The notes below the pieces were generated by a model. That model worked only from the letters and a program-made list of their open reading frames with translations, did not search any database and was not told the origin of the DNA. Shown in pieces: positions 52,688 to 62,322 of a DNA stretch of 64,000 nucleotides; position 1 is the stretch's first letter; each line of letters opens with the position of its first letter. Source of the DNA: Pannonibacter sp. SL95 (GTDB taxonomy: Bacteria > Pseudomonadota > Alphaproteobacteria > Rhizobiales > Stappiaceae); the NCBI RefSeq assembly GCF_026672425.1, contig NZ_JAPPRC010000003.1:1947541-2011540 (forward strand). Direction: 5' to 3'. A program made the translations under genes and the position numbers.

Positions 52688-55087
52688 TCACAGACCGCCG
52701 GTCGAAACCTGCGTATCGCCAATGGTCCGCAGGCCGAACCGGAAGAACACGGTCCGGTCGACCGGTTCCTTGTTGTTGCGGCTGCGGTCTTCCTGATAGG
52801 CGACCGAGAGCGAGAAACCTTCATCGTCGTAGCCGACGCCAAGGCCATCCTGCACGACGTTGCGGTTTTCCATGTCGTACCGCAGCGAGCCGAAGATGCG
52901 CCAGTTGTCGCTGAGGCGCAGGCTGGCGGCGCCCAGGACCTCTTCACGCGGCTTGTCGATGCCGAGATCCGGCTGCGCTCCGAGGAAGGCATAGGCGAGC
53001 GTGCTGACCACCGGGCCATAGGTCGCTGTGCCCTGCGCCTGAAGGCGCCGCACAGCGAAGGTCTTGTCGTCAAACCGCGCCTGTGCGCCGAACTTCACGC
53101 CGTAGCGCGTATCGAAATAGGCACTGCCGACGTAGTCGGAGCGGCCAGTCTCGAGACCCGAATTGCGCGTTGCGCCCAGAAGATCAGTCTGGGAATAGGA
53201 GTTCTTGCCTGCCAAGTGGAACGAGCGACCGAACATGGTGCTCAGATACTGGCCGCCGTCGAACTGCAGCTTGTAATTCAGGCCGATGTTGGCCCGCGTG
53301 CCGCCTTCGGCGCGGTCAAAACCGGAGAACTTGTCATAGTCGAACAGGGTCGACGCATCAAACACGAGGCTCTGGGCGTCGTCATTCGGCAGCTGGCCGA
53401 TGCGCTGCTCGTCCGGACGCACGATGATCTGGGCGACCGGCTCGATGATCTGATTGCCGCCGTCGAAGGTGGCGACAAACGGATAGCGGTACTCAAGACC
53501 GGCGGCCGGCATAAAGCGGCCGGCAAAGGCATCGCCGGTGAGCGCGGTCACGTTCTTGTCCTGGGAGGCCAGGAAGAACAGGTCGCCGCGAACATAGGCA
53601 AAGGGCGTGAAGACCTGGCCAATCGGATCGATGACCGTGCGGCGCCAGTCGGTCTGGACCGTCAGGCGGGAGAAAGTCCCGTCAATACCGCGGAACCGGT
53701 CTACGCCATTGAAGGCGAAGGCATCGGTCTTGTTGCGCGTCAGGCTGGTGAAGTTGCTCGACAGCGACAGTTCACCGCCCGCAATCGGGTTCTCGAACAC
53801 GTAGTCATAGTCGATGACCGGCAGCACGTATGGCTGCTTGTCCTGCAGGCTGCTGCCGACCTTGGCGAAGGGGCCGATCGGGTCATGACCATCGGGCGCG
53901 GAGTTGTAGTCTTCCTGCGAGATCTGGAAGGCATAGGCCTTGACGGAGAACGCATTGCGGCGCGTCTCGCCGGCCAGATAGATCTGGGAGACTTCGTCAC
54001 TCTTGGCGAAGCTGACGCTGTCGTAGTCACGCAGGAACGCGCGGTCGGTCTTGTGGGTGAGGTCCCAGCCCCATTTCCAGTCGCGCGAGATGCGGAACTC
54101 ACCATCCGTGTGGATGGCACCGCGCCAGCGGCGGTCACCGGACGTGCCCCGGAATTCCGACGGCTGCGACTGGAAGATACCGGCTGCGGCGACACGGTAG
54201 GAACCGGACACGAGACGCTGGCGCCACAGGGCTTCGCTGAGCACGCCCTGCTTAGACATCGGCGTCAGCGTTGCCGTGAGGTCGTAGCTCGGGTCCAGCG
54301 CCCAGTAATAGGGCAGGGCGACGCCCACGCCGGTGCGCTGCGAATAGACGCCTGATGGCATCAGGAAACCGGTCTTCCGCTTCACGCTCGGATCCGGCAT
54401 CGACAGATACGGCATATAGGCGATCGGCTGGCCGAAGAACTCCAGCGAGGCGTCCTCGAAATGGACGACCTGTTCCTGCTGGTTGTGAATGATCTTCTGG
54501 GCGCGCAGACGCCAAAGCGGCGGCTTGTTCGCCGGCCGGTTCGGATTGGTGTAGACGGTGTAGAGGCCGTTCTCGAAGGTCGTCACGTTGCCGGCGCTGC
54601 GCGTGGCGCGGTCGGCAATGAAACGGGTGCGCTCCGGCGTGTCGAGCTGCAGCGAATTGGCAAAGCCCTCGGCGAAATCATCCGACAGCTGCATCTCGTT
54701 GCTGGTGACGACGTTGCCGTCCGGCTCGGTGAAGCGGACATAGCCCTTGGCCACCATCTTGCCGGCCTTGCGGTCGAAATCGACCCGCTCGGCCTCGAGG
54801 GTAAACCCGTCATAGAAAATCTCGACCTTGCCAATCGCGGAGATCACGTCGCGGTCGAAATCATAGGTGAGTTCACCGGCCTCAAGCAGCATCTGCGCGT
54901 CAGGATTGACGCGGGCCTGCAAGGCGCTGGTGAGCGAATCCTGCGCGCTGGCCGGCAGCGGCGTGGCCGCGGCAACAGCCAGACTGCTGGCAATGACGAG
55001 CCCGAGGCCACGGACGTAAAGTCCGCGTGCCGGGCGCACAGCGCCTTGCGTCAGGAAAGAGGGGGCGACAAGCGGGGTCTTCGCCAT
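52688..55087 (-). CDS. lptD: LPS-assembly protein LptD
   Basis: The product is 799 aa. A signal peptide cleaves near residue 49 (ATPLPASAQDS). The periplasmic OstA-like jellyroll domain follows (MLLEAGELTYDFDRDVISAI, VEIFYDGFTLEAERVDFDRK). Then comes a large beta-barrel domain that spans the outer membrane. It inserts LPS into the outer leaflet together with LptE. It overlaps lptG by one base and is translated from the same message as lptF-lptG. Confidence 0.95.
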   Translation of the reverse strand: MAKTPLVAPSFLTQGAVRPARGLYVRGLGLVIASSLAVAAATPLPASAQDSLTSALQARVNPDAQMLLEAGELTYDFDRDVISAIGKVEIFYDGFTLEAERVDFDRKAGKMVAKGYVRFTEPDGNVVTSNEMQLSDDFAEGFANSLQLDTPERTRFIADRATRSAGNVTTFENGLYTVYTNPNRPANKPPLWRLRAQKIIHNQQEQVVHFEDASLEFFGQPIAYMPYLSMPDPSVKRKTGFLMPSGVYSQRTGVGVALPYYWALDPSYDLTATLTPMSKQGVLSEALWRQRLVSGSYRVAAAGIFQSQPSEFRGTSGDRRWRGAIHTDGEFRISRDWKWGWDLTHKTDRAFLRDYDSVSFAKSDEVSQIYLAGETRRNAFSVKAYAFQISQEDYNSAPDGHDPIGPFAKVGSSLQDKQPYVLPVIDYDYVFENPIAGGELSLSSNFTSLTRNKTDAFAFNGVDRFRGIDGTFSRLTVQTDWRRTVIDPIGQVFTPFAYVRGDLFFLASQDKNVTALTGDAFAGRFMPAAGLEYRYPFVATFDGGNQIIEPVAQIIVRPDEQRIGQLPNDDAQSLVFDASTLFDYDKFSGFDRAEGGTRANIGLNYKLQFDGGQYLSTMFGRSFHLAGKNSYSQTDLLGATRNSGLETGRSDYVGSAYFDTRYGVKFGAQARFDDKTFAVRRLQAQGTATYGPVVSTLAYAFLGAQPDLGIDKPREEVLGAASLRLSDNWRIFGSLRYDMENRNVVQDGLGVGYDDEGFSLSVAYQEDRSRNNKEPVDRTVFFRFGLRTIGDTQVSTGGL

Positions 55088-56178
55088 CAGCCGTCTTCCT
55101 GATTGAGCAGGATCGTCAATCCCATGAGAACTCCAAACACTCCCGGAGCCCAGGCGGCGATCAACGGCGGTACGATACCCGCTCCACCGAAATCACGCGC
55201 AAGCTCCGACAGAACGTAAAGCACGAAGCCAGCAAGGATTCCACCCAGAATCATCCGGCCAAGCCCGCCAAAGCGAGAAACCTTCAGGGAAACCGCAGCG
55301 GCGATCAGAACCATCGCCAGCAAAAGCAGGGGACGGGCCAGAAGCGTCTGATATTGAAGCGTATATCGATAGGCCGGAAGGCCGGCGCGGCGGGCGAGTT
55401 CAATGAAACGCGGCAGTTCCCAGAACGAAATTGATTCGGGCGCGCCAATGCTTTCGCGCACTTCCGTTGGCGTCAGGAACGTCGACACCTTGTAGGCACC
55501 ATAGCGCTGCGGATCGGCCTCTGTGGTGTAGACGATGGCGTCTGCGAGGTTCCAGTATTCCTCGAAGAGACGCGCCTCGCGCGCCTCGATCCGCTCCTGG
55601 AACGTGCCCTTGTGGTCAAAGGTGAAGATCGTCACCCCGCGCAGCACGGTGCCCTGTCCAAGCAGCTGCTCGGCGTGCAGGACCGATTCGCCGTCGACCC
55701 CGTCCTGGCGCAGCCAGACCGAATTGGTGGTCTGCAGCAGGAATGTTTCTTCTGACCCAAAAATGCCGGCGGCCAGATCGTCGGAGCGCTGCTGCATCCA
55801 GACGGCCATCGGGTTGTAGGCCGTGACCGACAGAACCCCCAGAACCAGCGCGACGAGCGCGGCCGGGGCGCCGAATTGCCAGACCGAGATGCCAGCCGCG
55901 CGGGTGATGACCAGCTCGAGGGCCCGGCTGAGCGTGACAAAGGCGAGGATGGCGCCAAACAGGACCGCGAAGGGGATGACCTGCTCCAGCAGCAGGGGAA
56001 CACGCAGAAGCGAGATCAGGCTGACCCGCAAGACGGAGGCATCGCCCCGCTCGCCCGCCCGGCGGAGCAGCTCGAGCACGTCGAACAAGTAGATCAGCAC
56101 AGCGGCGAGCAGGAACAGGCCGAGGATGGCCTTCAGGAAGCGCGCCGAGAAATAGACGGTGAGGGTCCGGCCCAGCAT
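55087..56178 (-). CDS. lptG: LPS export permease LptG
   Basis: The product is 363 aa with six membrane segments, three on either side of a periplasmic beta-jellyroll domain. The start, LGRTLTVYFSARFLKAILGL, and the segment FLLAAVLIYLFDVLELLRRA are typical. It pairs with LptF in the LptB2FG transporter; the ATPase gene lptB is not in the window. Confidence 0.95.
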   Translation of the reverse strand: MLGRTLTVYFSARFLKAILGLFLLAAVLIYLFDVLELLRRAGERGDASVLRVSLISLLRVPLLLEQVIPFAVLFGAILAFVTLSRALELVITRAAGISVWQFGAPAALVALVLGVLSVTAYNPMAVWMQQRSDDLAAGIFGSEETFLLQTTNSVWLRQDGVDGESVLHAEQLLGQGTVLRGVTIFTFDHKGTFQERIEAREARLFEEYWNLADAIVYTTEADPQRYGAYKVSTFLTPTEVRESIGAPESISFWELPRFIELARRAGLPAYRYTLQYQTLLARPLLLLAMVLIAAAVSLKVSRFGGLGRMILGGILAGFVLYVLSELARDFGGAGIVPPLIAAWAPGVFGVLMGLTILLNQEDG

Positions 56179-56179
56179 C

Positions 56180-57364
56180 TCAGGAGGCCCCTCCGCTCAT
56201 GCGGCCCTGCAGGCGCTGTTGCAGCGCTTCCATCAGCTCGCTCGCCCGGTCGGCGGCGCGTGTCATCCACTGCGGTGCGGCCTGTTCGGTGCGCAGGATC
56301 GCCCAGATCGCGAGGGCCATGCCACCGAATGGCACGAGGTAATAGGTCGCCATCATCGCATCATCGCCGGCCGTCAGCGACGTGACGCCAAATCCGGCCG
56401 TGCGCAGCAGGATGCAGGCGGAGAGCGCACCAAGAATGGCCATGCCGCGGCTTTGCCGGGTGGTTCGGGCCTGTCCGAGGAAGGCAAAGACAATCAGCGA
56501 GAACGCAAGCGGATAGAGCGGTTGGCTCAAGCGGTTGTGCAACTCGCCGATCAGCCGTTCCCGGTTGCCTCTGGCGTAGTCATCAATGCCCCGTTCGAAC
56601 ATCAGCGCATAGGTCGAGCGCTCGGAGGCCTTGTAGACGGGTTCGCTGGCCTCTGGGATCAAGCTCGAAAGATCAAAGGCGTAGGACTGGAAACGGACGA
56701 TGGAGATGTCGCCCTGACGCTTCGGCCGGCGCTGGATCGTGCCATTCTGCATGATCAGCAAGGTGCGCCCTGCGGCCTCGACGATGTTTCCCTGGTTGGC
56801 CTGATAGGTGAAGATCGTCTCGGTGTCGCGCGTGTCATGCAGCAGGAGGCCGTCGAGCTTGCCGTCCCCGCTGCGGTTGCGGATGTGGAATGTCAGTCCG
56901 TCCTCGACCGTGATGAAACGGCCTGGCCGGACGATATTGGCAACGAGGTCAACGCGGACACGGGCGATCTCGTCGCGCAGCTGCGACAGGCCGAGCGGAG
57001 CGACATAGAGCGAAAACAGGGCGGTTGCGGCCGTCACGCCGAGGGCGAACAGAAGCACCGGCTGCAGCACCAGCCAGCGGGAGCCGCCGGTGGCGTTGAT
57101 GACGATCAACTCGCTGTCACTGGACAGGGCGTTCAGCACCAGGATCAGCGCGATCATCAGGGCAAAGGGCGCGACAATAACCACCAGGAACGGCATGGCC
57201 AGCATTGTGATGGAAATGAACTGGACGATGGTCTGCCCCTTGGAGGTGACCAGATCGAGCTGCCTGAGTGCCTGAGTCGCCCAGACAACGCCGGTCATGG
57301 CGGTGAGCGTCATCACGAACACGAACAGGGCACGCCGGATGATGTATCGTTCTAGCGTCTTCAT
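56180..57364 (-). CDS. lptF: LPS export permease LptF
   Basis: The product is 394 aa from the ATG at 57364, where the LptF pattern MKTLERYIIRRALFVF begins; the frame opens 10 codons earlier at a GTG. It has three membrane segments, a periplasmic domain and three further segments. It begins the lptF-lptG-lptD-surA-pdxA-rsmA run and is divergent from the leucyl aminopeptidase gene. Confidence 0.95.
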   Translation of the reverse strand: MKTLERYIIRRALFVFVMTLTAMTGVVWATQALRQLDLVTSKGQTIVQFISITMLAMPFLVVIVAPFALMIALILVLNALSSDSELIVINATGGSRWLVLQPVLLFALGVTAATALFSLYVAPLGLSQLRDEIARVRVDLVANIVRPGRFITVEDGLTFHIRNRSGDGKLDGLLLHDTRDTETIFTYQANQGNIVEAAGRTLLIMQNGTIQRRPKRQGDISIVRFQSYAFDLSSLIPEASEPVYKASERSTYALMFERGIDDYARGNRERLIGELHNRLSQPLYPLAFSLIVFAFLGQARTTRQSRGMAILGALSACILLRTAGFGVTSLTAGDDAMMATYYLVPFGGMALAIWAILRTEQAAPQWMTRAADRASELMEALQQRLQGRMSGGAS

Positions 57365-57590
57365 CTCGATCAGCCGAAGCGCCCTTTCAAGCACGAGTTG
57401 TCCAAAATTCCATGCCCCGGTCCACGCCCCAGGCTCCGATTAGCACGGAAGGGAATGAACAGCACGCAAACAAGCGGACGAATTTGACAATAATTTTAGC
57501 AAGGCTTGCCGTCGCACCATCTGCAAGCCATGTTGCCTCATCACCCATTCAACAGTGAACAATCAACAGCACGTGGGACCTCGATCCATC

Positions 57591-59084
57591 ATGAGCAAGC
57601 TTACAAAGATCCAGTTCGGCAAGGCCGTTGCCCAGCCGGGCGTTGTTGTCATCCTCGCAGACGAAGCCCTTGCGAGCGGCGCGCTGGGAACCGGTGTTCT
57701 CGAAAGCCTTTCGGGCGGCCTGACCCGTGCAGCCAAGGCGGGCTCCTTCACGGGCAAGCGCGGCAGCAAGCTGGATCTGATCGCGCCCGGCGGGCTTGAT
57801 CTCGACCGTGTCATCATCGTTGGCCTCGGCAAGGCCGCAGAGATGACCGGCATGGACTGGATGAAGCTTGGTGGCTCCGTCCAGGCCGCCGTCGCTGCAG
57901 CCAAGGCAAGCCAGGCACTGGTCTATCTGGAGACCGCAGCTGGCGATGTCAGCGCCGAGCATGCCGCCGATTTTGCCCTGGGTGCAGTCCTGCGCAGCCA
58001 CACGTTCGACACCTACAAGACCAAGGTCGACGAGGATGCCGCTCCGGCCGAAATCACGCTGAACATCGCCGGCGTTGACCCCAAGGCTGCCAAGAAGGCC
58101 TGGACCGCCAAGGAAGGCCTTGGCGAGGGCGTGCTTCTGGCCCGCGACCTCGTCAACGAGCCCGCCAACGTGCTCGGTCCGGTCGAATTCGCCGATCGCG
58201 CGGCCAAGCTCGAAAAGCTCGGCGTCGAAATCGAGGTCCTGACCGAGAAGGAGATGAAGAAGCTCAAGATGGCCGCGCTGCTGGGCGTGGCCCAGGGCTC
58301 CGTGCGCCCGCCGCGCCTGGTCATCATGCGCTGGAACGGGGGCAAGAAGGACGAGGCGCCGGTCGCCTTCGTCGGCAAGGGCGTTGTCTTCGACACTGGT
58401 GGCATCTCGATCAAGCCGGCTGCAGGCATGGAAGACATGAAGGGCGACATGGGCGGAGCTGCCGCTGTCACCGGTCTCATGCATGCGCTGGCCGCGCGCA
58501 AGGCCAAGGTCAACGCCATCGGCGTCATCGGTCTGGTCGAGAACATGCCCGATGGCAACGCGCAGCGACCGGGTGACATCGTGCGTGCCATGTCCGGCAC
58601 CACGATCGAGATCCTCAACACCGACGCCGAAGGCCGCCTCGTGCTGGCCGATGCGCTCTGGTACACGCAGGACCGTTTCAAGCCGAAGTTCATGATCGAC
58701 CTGGCGACACTGACAGGCGCCGTGATCATTGCCCTCGGCACGCAGAACGCCGGGCTCTTCTCCAACAACGACGATCTGGCGCAGAAGCTGACGGCCGCTG
58801 GCCTCAGCACTGGCGAGACCGTCTGGCGGCTGCCGCTGTCCAAGGCCTATGACAAGCTGATCGACACGCCGAATGCCGATGTGAAGAACACCGGCGGCCG
58901 CACGGCAGGCTCCATCACGGCCGCCCAGTTCCTGCAGCGCTTCGTCAATGATTTGCCGTGGGCGCATCTCGACGTCGCCGGCACCGCAATGGGCTCCGAC
59001 AAGACCGAGTTCAGCCAGGGCTGGGCCTCGGGCTTCGGCGTCCGTCTGCTCGACGAACTGGTGCGGGCAAACTACGAAGACTGA
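57591..59084 (+). CDS. pepA: Leucyl aminopeptidase
   Basis: The product is 497 aa from the ATG at 57591. It removes N-terminal residues from peptides with two metal ions. The metal and catalytic motifs are [20 protein letters not shown], then [13 protein letters not shown], and the M17 signature [14 protein letters not shown]. The N-terminal domain is that of the cytosolic hexamer. PepA homologues also bind DNA in some bacteria. The upstream gap has a TTGACA at 57484-57489, but I see no convincing -10 box. Confidence 0.95.
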   Translation: MSKLTKIQFGKAVAQPGVVVILADEALASGALGTGVLESLSGGLTRAAKAGSFTGKRGSKLDLIAPGGLDLDRVIIVGLGKAAEMTGMDWMKLGGSVQAAVAAAKASQALVYLETAAGDVSAEHAADFALGAVLRSHTFDTYKTKVDEDAAPAEITLNIAGVDPKAAKKAWTAKEGLGEGVLLARDLVNEPANVLGPVEFADRAAKLEKLGVEIEVLTEKEMKKLKMAALLGVAQGSVRPPRLVIMRWNGGKKDEAPVAFVGKGVVFDTGGISIKPAAGMEDMKGDMGGAAAVTGLMHALAARKAKVNAIGVIGLVENMPDGNAQRPGDIVRAMSGTTIEILNTDAEGRLVLADALWYTQDRFKPKFMIDLATLTGAVIIALGTQNAGLFSNNDDLAQKLTAAGLSTGETVWRLPLSKAYDKLIDTPNADVKNTGGRTAGSITAAQFLQRFVNDLPWAHLDVAGTAMGSDKTEFSQGWASGFGVRLLDELVRANYED

Positions 59085-59093
59085 CAATCGCGC

Positions 59094-59120
59094 CGGGCTG
59101 CGGCCGCACGCTGCAGCCCG
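59094..59120 (+). terminator. Hairpin after the leucyl aminopeptidase gene
   Basis: CGGGCTGC and GCAGCCCG arms enclose an 11-base loop ten bases after the pepA stop. No T-run follows, so its role as a terminator is only probable. Confidence 0.4.
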
Positions 59121-59201
59121 ATGTGTCCGCGACTGGCACTGTCGCCCCCGGCGGCACTGCCAATCGCATGAAGGGCATCAGCTCCTGAGGAAGGTGAGGG
59201 G

Positions 59202-59822
59202 ATGTACAATCCAGGTCATTTTACTGAATCCGACCCAGACGAGATTGGCCGCATCCTCGAGGATCATCCGCTTGCGACACTGGTGGCCTCTTCCACCAGC
59301 GGGCTTGTTGCCAATCATCTGCCGCTTGTCCTGCGGGACGCCTTGCTTTTCGGGCATGTCGCGCTTGCCAATCCCTTGCATGCCGACATCGCCAATGGTG
59401 CGGCCGTCCTGGCAATCTTCCAGGGCGGAAATGCCTATATCAGTCCGAACTGGTATCCGACCAAGACCGCAACGCATCGTGTCGTGCCGACCTGGAACTA
59501 TCAAGTGGCGCACGTCCATGGCCGGATCAGGTGGCTGCATGAGCCGGCCGCAAAGCGCCGAATCGTGAGCCTGCTGACCAATCGGCACGAACGGGCGTTG
59601 AATGGACCAGATGCCTGGAAAATGGCTGACGCTCCGGCAGATTATCTTGCTGAAATGATTGACAAGATTGTCGCATTCGAGATTGCGATCGAGCGGATCG
59701 AGGCAAAGTCGAAGCTGAACCAGAACCACCCTGCGGAAAACCGTATCGCGGTCTCGAACAAGCTCGCGGCGCTTGGTGCAACCGAGCTGGCGCAAGCGAT
59801 GGGACGCTCTTTGCCCGAATGA
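59202..59822 (+). CDS. PaiB-family FMN-binding regulator
   Basis: The product is 206 aa, preceded by GAGGAAGGTGAGGGG. It has the PaiB pattern: MYNPGHFTESDPDEIGRILE, HPLATLVASSTSGLVANHLP, LANPLHADIANGAAVLAIFQ and YISPNWYPTKTATHRVVPTW. The fold is the split-barrel flavin-binding type; B. subtilis PaiB affects sporulation and protease genes. The role in proteobacteria is uncertain. It is followed by a clear terminator. Confidence 0.9.
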   Translation: MYNPGHFTESDPDEIGRILEDHPLATLVASSTSGLVANHLPLVLRDALLFGHVALANPLHADIANGAAVLAIFQGGNAYISPNWYPTKTATHRVVPTWNYQVAHVHGRIRWLHEPAAKRRIVSLLTNRHERALNGPDAWKMADAPADYLAEMIDKIVAFEIAIERIEAKSKLNQNHPAENRIAVSNKLAALGATELAQAMGRSLPE

Positions 59823-59862
59823 AATGGCGGGTACTTTCCCGCAGCTTCTCTGTTCTGAACAC

Positions 59863-59893
59863 AAAAAACCCGCCGGGTGTCCAGCGGGTTTTC
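59863..59893. terminator. Bidirectional terminator between the PaiB gene and the 40-aa peptide gene
   Basis: AAAACCCGC (59865-59873) and GCGGGTTTT (59884-59892) form a 9-bp stem with a 10-base loop. The A/T ends on both sides allow it to serve both converging genes. Confidence 0.85.
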
Positions 59894-59948
59894 AACAGCT
59901 TCTGCAGTGTGCGGGGCAAGGGTTATCCCCAGCCGCGCGGCCACGCCC

Positions 59949-60071
59949 TCAGCAGGCCTTGTAGGCCTGGCAGGCTGTCGCCGGCTCCGTCACGATAAGG
60001 CCGAGGCCTGCGGTTGCACCGGCAAGCCCGAGAACCAGCGTGAAGAACAGCGCAACGCGAACAACCATCAT
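59949..60071 (-). CDS. 40-aa membrane or secreted peptide, unknown function
   Basis: Read directly on the minus strand: two adjacent ATG codons, GGGGG just upstream, then a hydrophobic stretch (MMVVRVALFFTLVLGLAGAT) and a short tail ending TEPATACQAYKAC before TGA. The tail has two cysteines six residues apart. A signal peptide cleaved near ATA, or a single membrane anchor, would both fit. It ends next to a bidirectional terminator and is divergent from holC. I do not recognise the family. Start, ribosome site, hydrophobic profile and terminator together support a real gene. Confidence 0.6.
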   Translation of the reverse strand: MMVVRVALFFTLVLGLAGATAGLGLIVTEPATACQAYKAC

Positions 60072-60291
60072 CAACCCCCGAGAACCCTGCGTGTGAAACC
60101 CTGTCGCGCGCGACGCCGGTTAACGAGTCGCTGCGCACATCATCAGAAAATAGGGCCTGCAAATTTGTGTCCGGTTAATGCTAGGAGTCCGGGCATCTGT
60201 CCATGCGTTATTTTTTGCGCCGCACATCTTTGCCCGGGGATTGTTGCCTTGCCGCATCACCCGACGGGACCGAGCCCGGAGAGGAAGCCAC

Positions 60292-60744
60292 GTGGCCACC
60301 GAAGTTCTGTTCTACCACCTGATGAGCCAGTCGCTGGAGGCCGTGCTGCCGGGCCTGCTGCTGAAATGTCTCGAGCGGGACTGGACCGTGGTCGTACAAT
60401 GCGGATCGGACGAACGGGTCGCGGCGCTGGATGCGCATCTATGGTCGTTCTCCGATGATGGGTTCCTGCCGCATGGCACGGCGGCCGACGGCTTTGCCGA
60501 GCACCAGCCGGTCTATCTGACCGCGGCTGAGGACAATCCAAACGACGCGCAGGTGCGATTCCTTGTCGATCGGGCAAGGCCAGGTAGCATCGAGGGCTAC
60601 GCCCGCATCGTGCTGATGTTTGATGGTCAGGATCCGGAAGCTCTGGCGGACGCGCGCCTGCACTGGAAGACCTTCAAGGGCCAGGGGGCTGATGTCACCT
60701 ACTGGCAGCAGAAACCGAACGGCGGCTGGGAGCGCAAGGCCTGA
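60292..60744 (+). CDS. holC: DNA polymerase III chi subunit
   Basis: The product is 150 aa from the GTG at 60292, preceded by GGAGAGGAAG; the frame stays open 38 codons upstream but homology does not. It has the chi pattern: EVLFYHLMSQSLEAVLPGLL, KCLERDWTVVVQCGSDERVA, LDAHLWSFSDDGFLPHGTA, and the ending VTYWQQKPNGGWERKA. Chi links the clamp loader to single-strand-binding protein. pepA-holC proximity is widely conserved, here interrupted by the PaiB and peptide genes. Confidence 0.93.
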   Translation: MATEVLFYHLMSQSLEAVLPGLLLKCLERDWTVVVQCGSDERVAALDAHLWSFSDDGFLPHGTAADGFAEHQPVYLTAAEDNPNDAQVRFLVDRARPGSIEGYARIVLMFDGQDPEALADARLHWKTFKGQGADVTYWQQKPNGGWERKA

Positions 60745-61125
60745 CCGGTCAGGCTTGCCAGCGATCAAACCTGACGCCTTTTCATATTGTTCAAAGATAC
60801 CGCTTCCAGCTTTCAAGTTGTTGCAGGCGTGTAATGGTTTTGATGAGCCGGCTTGATGTGACTGCCGTTGCATTGGTGTTCTGGCGGTAAATCTTCGTCA
60901 CGAATCCTTGCAAAGTCTCGCAAGCGCAGCCAGCCGCATTACATGAGGGGGGAGGGCGGTCTTTGTTGTAGGCTGCCTTGCGAACGCTGCGCGGCTTTGG
61001 GCCGTCAAGCGTGAAATTTTAATCAAGGGACCCGATTTTCATTGTGCCCGGGGGGTAAAGGGGGTAACAGGCCCCCCTGACTGGGTTCCCTCCCTGTTTT
61101 ATTCAGGATGGCGGAAGGGCTAAAC
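60745..61125. other. 381-bp region upstream of the polyamine genes
   Basis: No gene is seen. Soon after holC a weak terminator-like hairpin (GTCAGG at 60748-60753 with CCTGAC at 60770-60775, then TTTT) can form. Nearer the downstream gene lies the G-run structure at 61050-61077, annotated separately. I see no clear promoter boxes. Confidence 0.5.
61050..61077 (+). promoter_or_regulatory. Competing G-run hairpins ahead of the polyamine genes
   Basis: Two runs, GGGGGG (61050-61055) and GGGGG (61060-61064), lie in near-repeats GGGGGTAAA and GGGGGTAAC. Either can pair with the single C-run at 61072-61077, so the folds are mutually exclusive. They lie about 50 bases before the decarboxylase start. 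A regulatory switch is possible but unproven. Confidence 0.35.
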
Positions 61126-62223
61126 ATGATCCCCACTCCCTATTATCTCATCGACAAGTCGAAACTGCTCCCCAACATGGAGAAGATCGCGTGGCTGCGA
61201 GAGACCTCCGGCGCCAAGTCGTTGCTGGCGCTGAAGTGCTTTGCCGCCTGGTCCGTGTTCGACTTCATGTCGCACTACATGGACGGCACCACGTCGTCGT
61301 CGCTCTACGAGGTGAAGCTCGGCCGGGAGAAGTTCCCGGGCGAGACGCATGCCTATTCGGTCGCCTACGCCGATGACGAGATCGACGAGGTCATCGCCTC
61401 GTCCGACAAGATCCTGTTCAACACGATCGGTCAGCTCGAGCGGTTCGACGCCCAGTCGGCCGGTCATGTGCGTGGCCTGCGCGTCAACCCGGGCGTTTCC
61501 ACCTCCGGCTTTGACCTTGCCGACCCGGCGCGTCCGTTCTCGCGCCTTGGCGAGCATGACCCGGAGAAGATCGCGGCCGTGGCCGACCGGATCTCCGGCT
61601 TCATGTTCCACAACAACTGCGAGAATGAGGATTTCGACCGCTTCGACGCCATGCTCGGCCATATCGAGCAGCGCTTCGGCTTCCTGATCCGGCAGATGAA
61701 ATGGATTAGCCTGGGCGGCGGTATCCATTTCACCGGCGAGGGCTATCCGCTGGAGAAGTTCGCCGAGCGGCTGAAGCGCTTTGCCGGCGAAAACGAGGTG
61801 CAGGTCTATCTGGAGCCGGGCGAGGCAGCGATCACCAAGTCCACCACGCTGGAAGTGACCGTTCTCGACACGCTCTACAACGGCAAGAACCTCGCCATCG
61901 TCGACAGCTCGATCGAGGCGCACATGCTCGACCTGCTGATCTACCGCCTGAATGCCAAGATGGAGCCGAATGCCGGCGACCATGAATGGATGGTCTGCGG
62001 CAAGTCGTGCCTGGCTGGCGACATCTTCGGCGAGTTCCGCTTCCCCGCGCCGCTGAAGGCCGGCGACCGGCTCTCGGTGCAGGATGCGGCTGGCTACACG
62101 ATGGTCAAGAAGAACTGGTTCAATGGCGTGAAGATGCCGGCGATCGCGGTGAAGGAGCTGGACGGCGCGGTGCGCCTTGCGCGCGACTTCACCTATGCCG
62201 ACTTCGCAGCCGCCCTTTCGTGA
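61126..62223 (+). CDS. nspC: Carboxynorspermidine/carboxyspermidine decarboxylase
   Basis: The product is 365 aa from the ATG at 61126, preceded by GGAAGGG; an ATG six codons earlier is the alternative. It is a fold-III PLP decarboxylase of the alanine racemase/DapDC type. The PLP lysine is Lys37 in LLALKCFAAW. Further sites are HNNCENEDFDRF, SLGGGIHFTGEGYPLEKF and EPGEAAITKSTTLEV, and CGKSCLAGDIFGEF supplies the catalytic Cys. It decarboxylates carboxy(nor)spermidine to (nor)spermidine, the final step of the route that starts with the dehydrogenase encoded next. Confidence 0.92.
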   Translation: MIPTPYYLIDKSKLLPNMEKIAWLRETSGAKSLLALKCFAAWSVFDFMSHYMDGTTSSSLYEVKLGREKFPGETHAYSVAYADDEIDEVIASSDKILFNTIGQLERFDAQSAGHVRGLRVNPGVSTSGFDLADPARPFSRLGEHDPEKIAAVADRISGFMFHNNCENEDFDRFDAMLGHIEQRFGFLIRQMKWISLGGGIHFTGEGYPLEKFAERLKRFAGENEVQVYLEPGEAAITKSTTLEVTVLDTLYNGKNLAIVDSSIEAHMLDLLIYRLNAKMEPNAGDHEWMVCGKSCLAGDIFGEFRFPAPLKAGDRLSVQDAAGYTMVKKNWFNGVKMPAIAVKELDGAVRLARDFTYADFAAALS

Positions 62224-62322
62224 TCCCGCTGTGATCCTGCTGTGATCGTGGTGTGACACGTTCCTGAACGTGGGCCGGCAGCTCCGGCCCACGCATTGCC
62301 CCTCAAAGACTCAAGGAGGACT

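Noticed and set aside
52503-52691. 63-codon N-terminal extension of the SurA-like protein
   Set aside because: It would bury the signal peptide; the ATG at 52502 begins it directly.
57484-57509. TTGACA upstream of the leucyl aminopeptidase gene as a promoter
   Set aside because: No acceptable -10 box at 15-19 bases; the following bases form a small dyad (GCAAG-G-CTTGC) instead.
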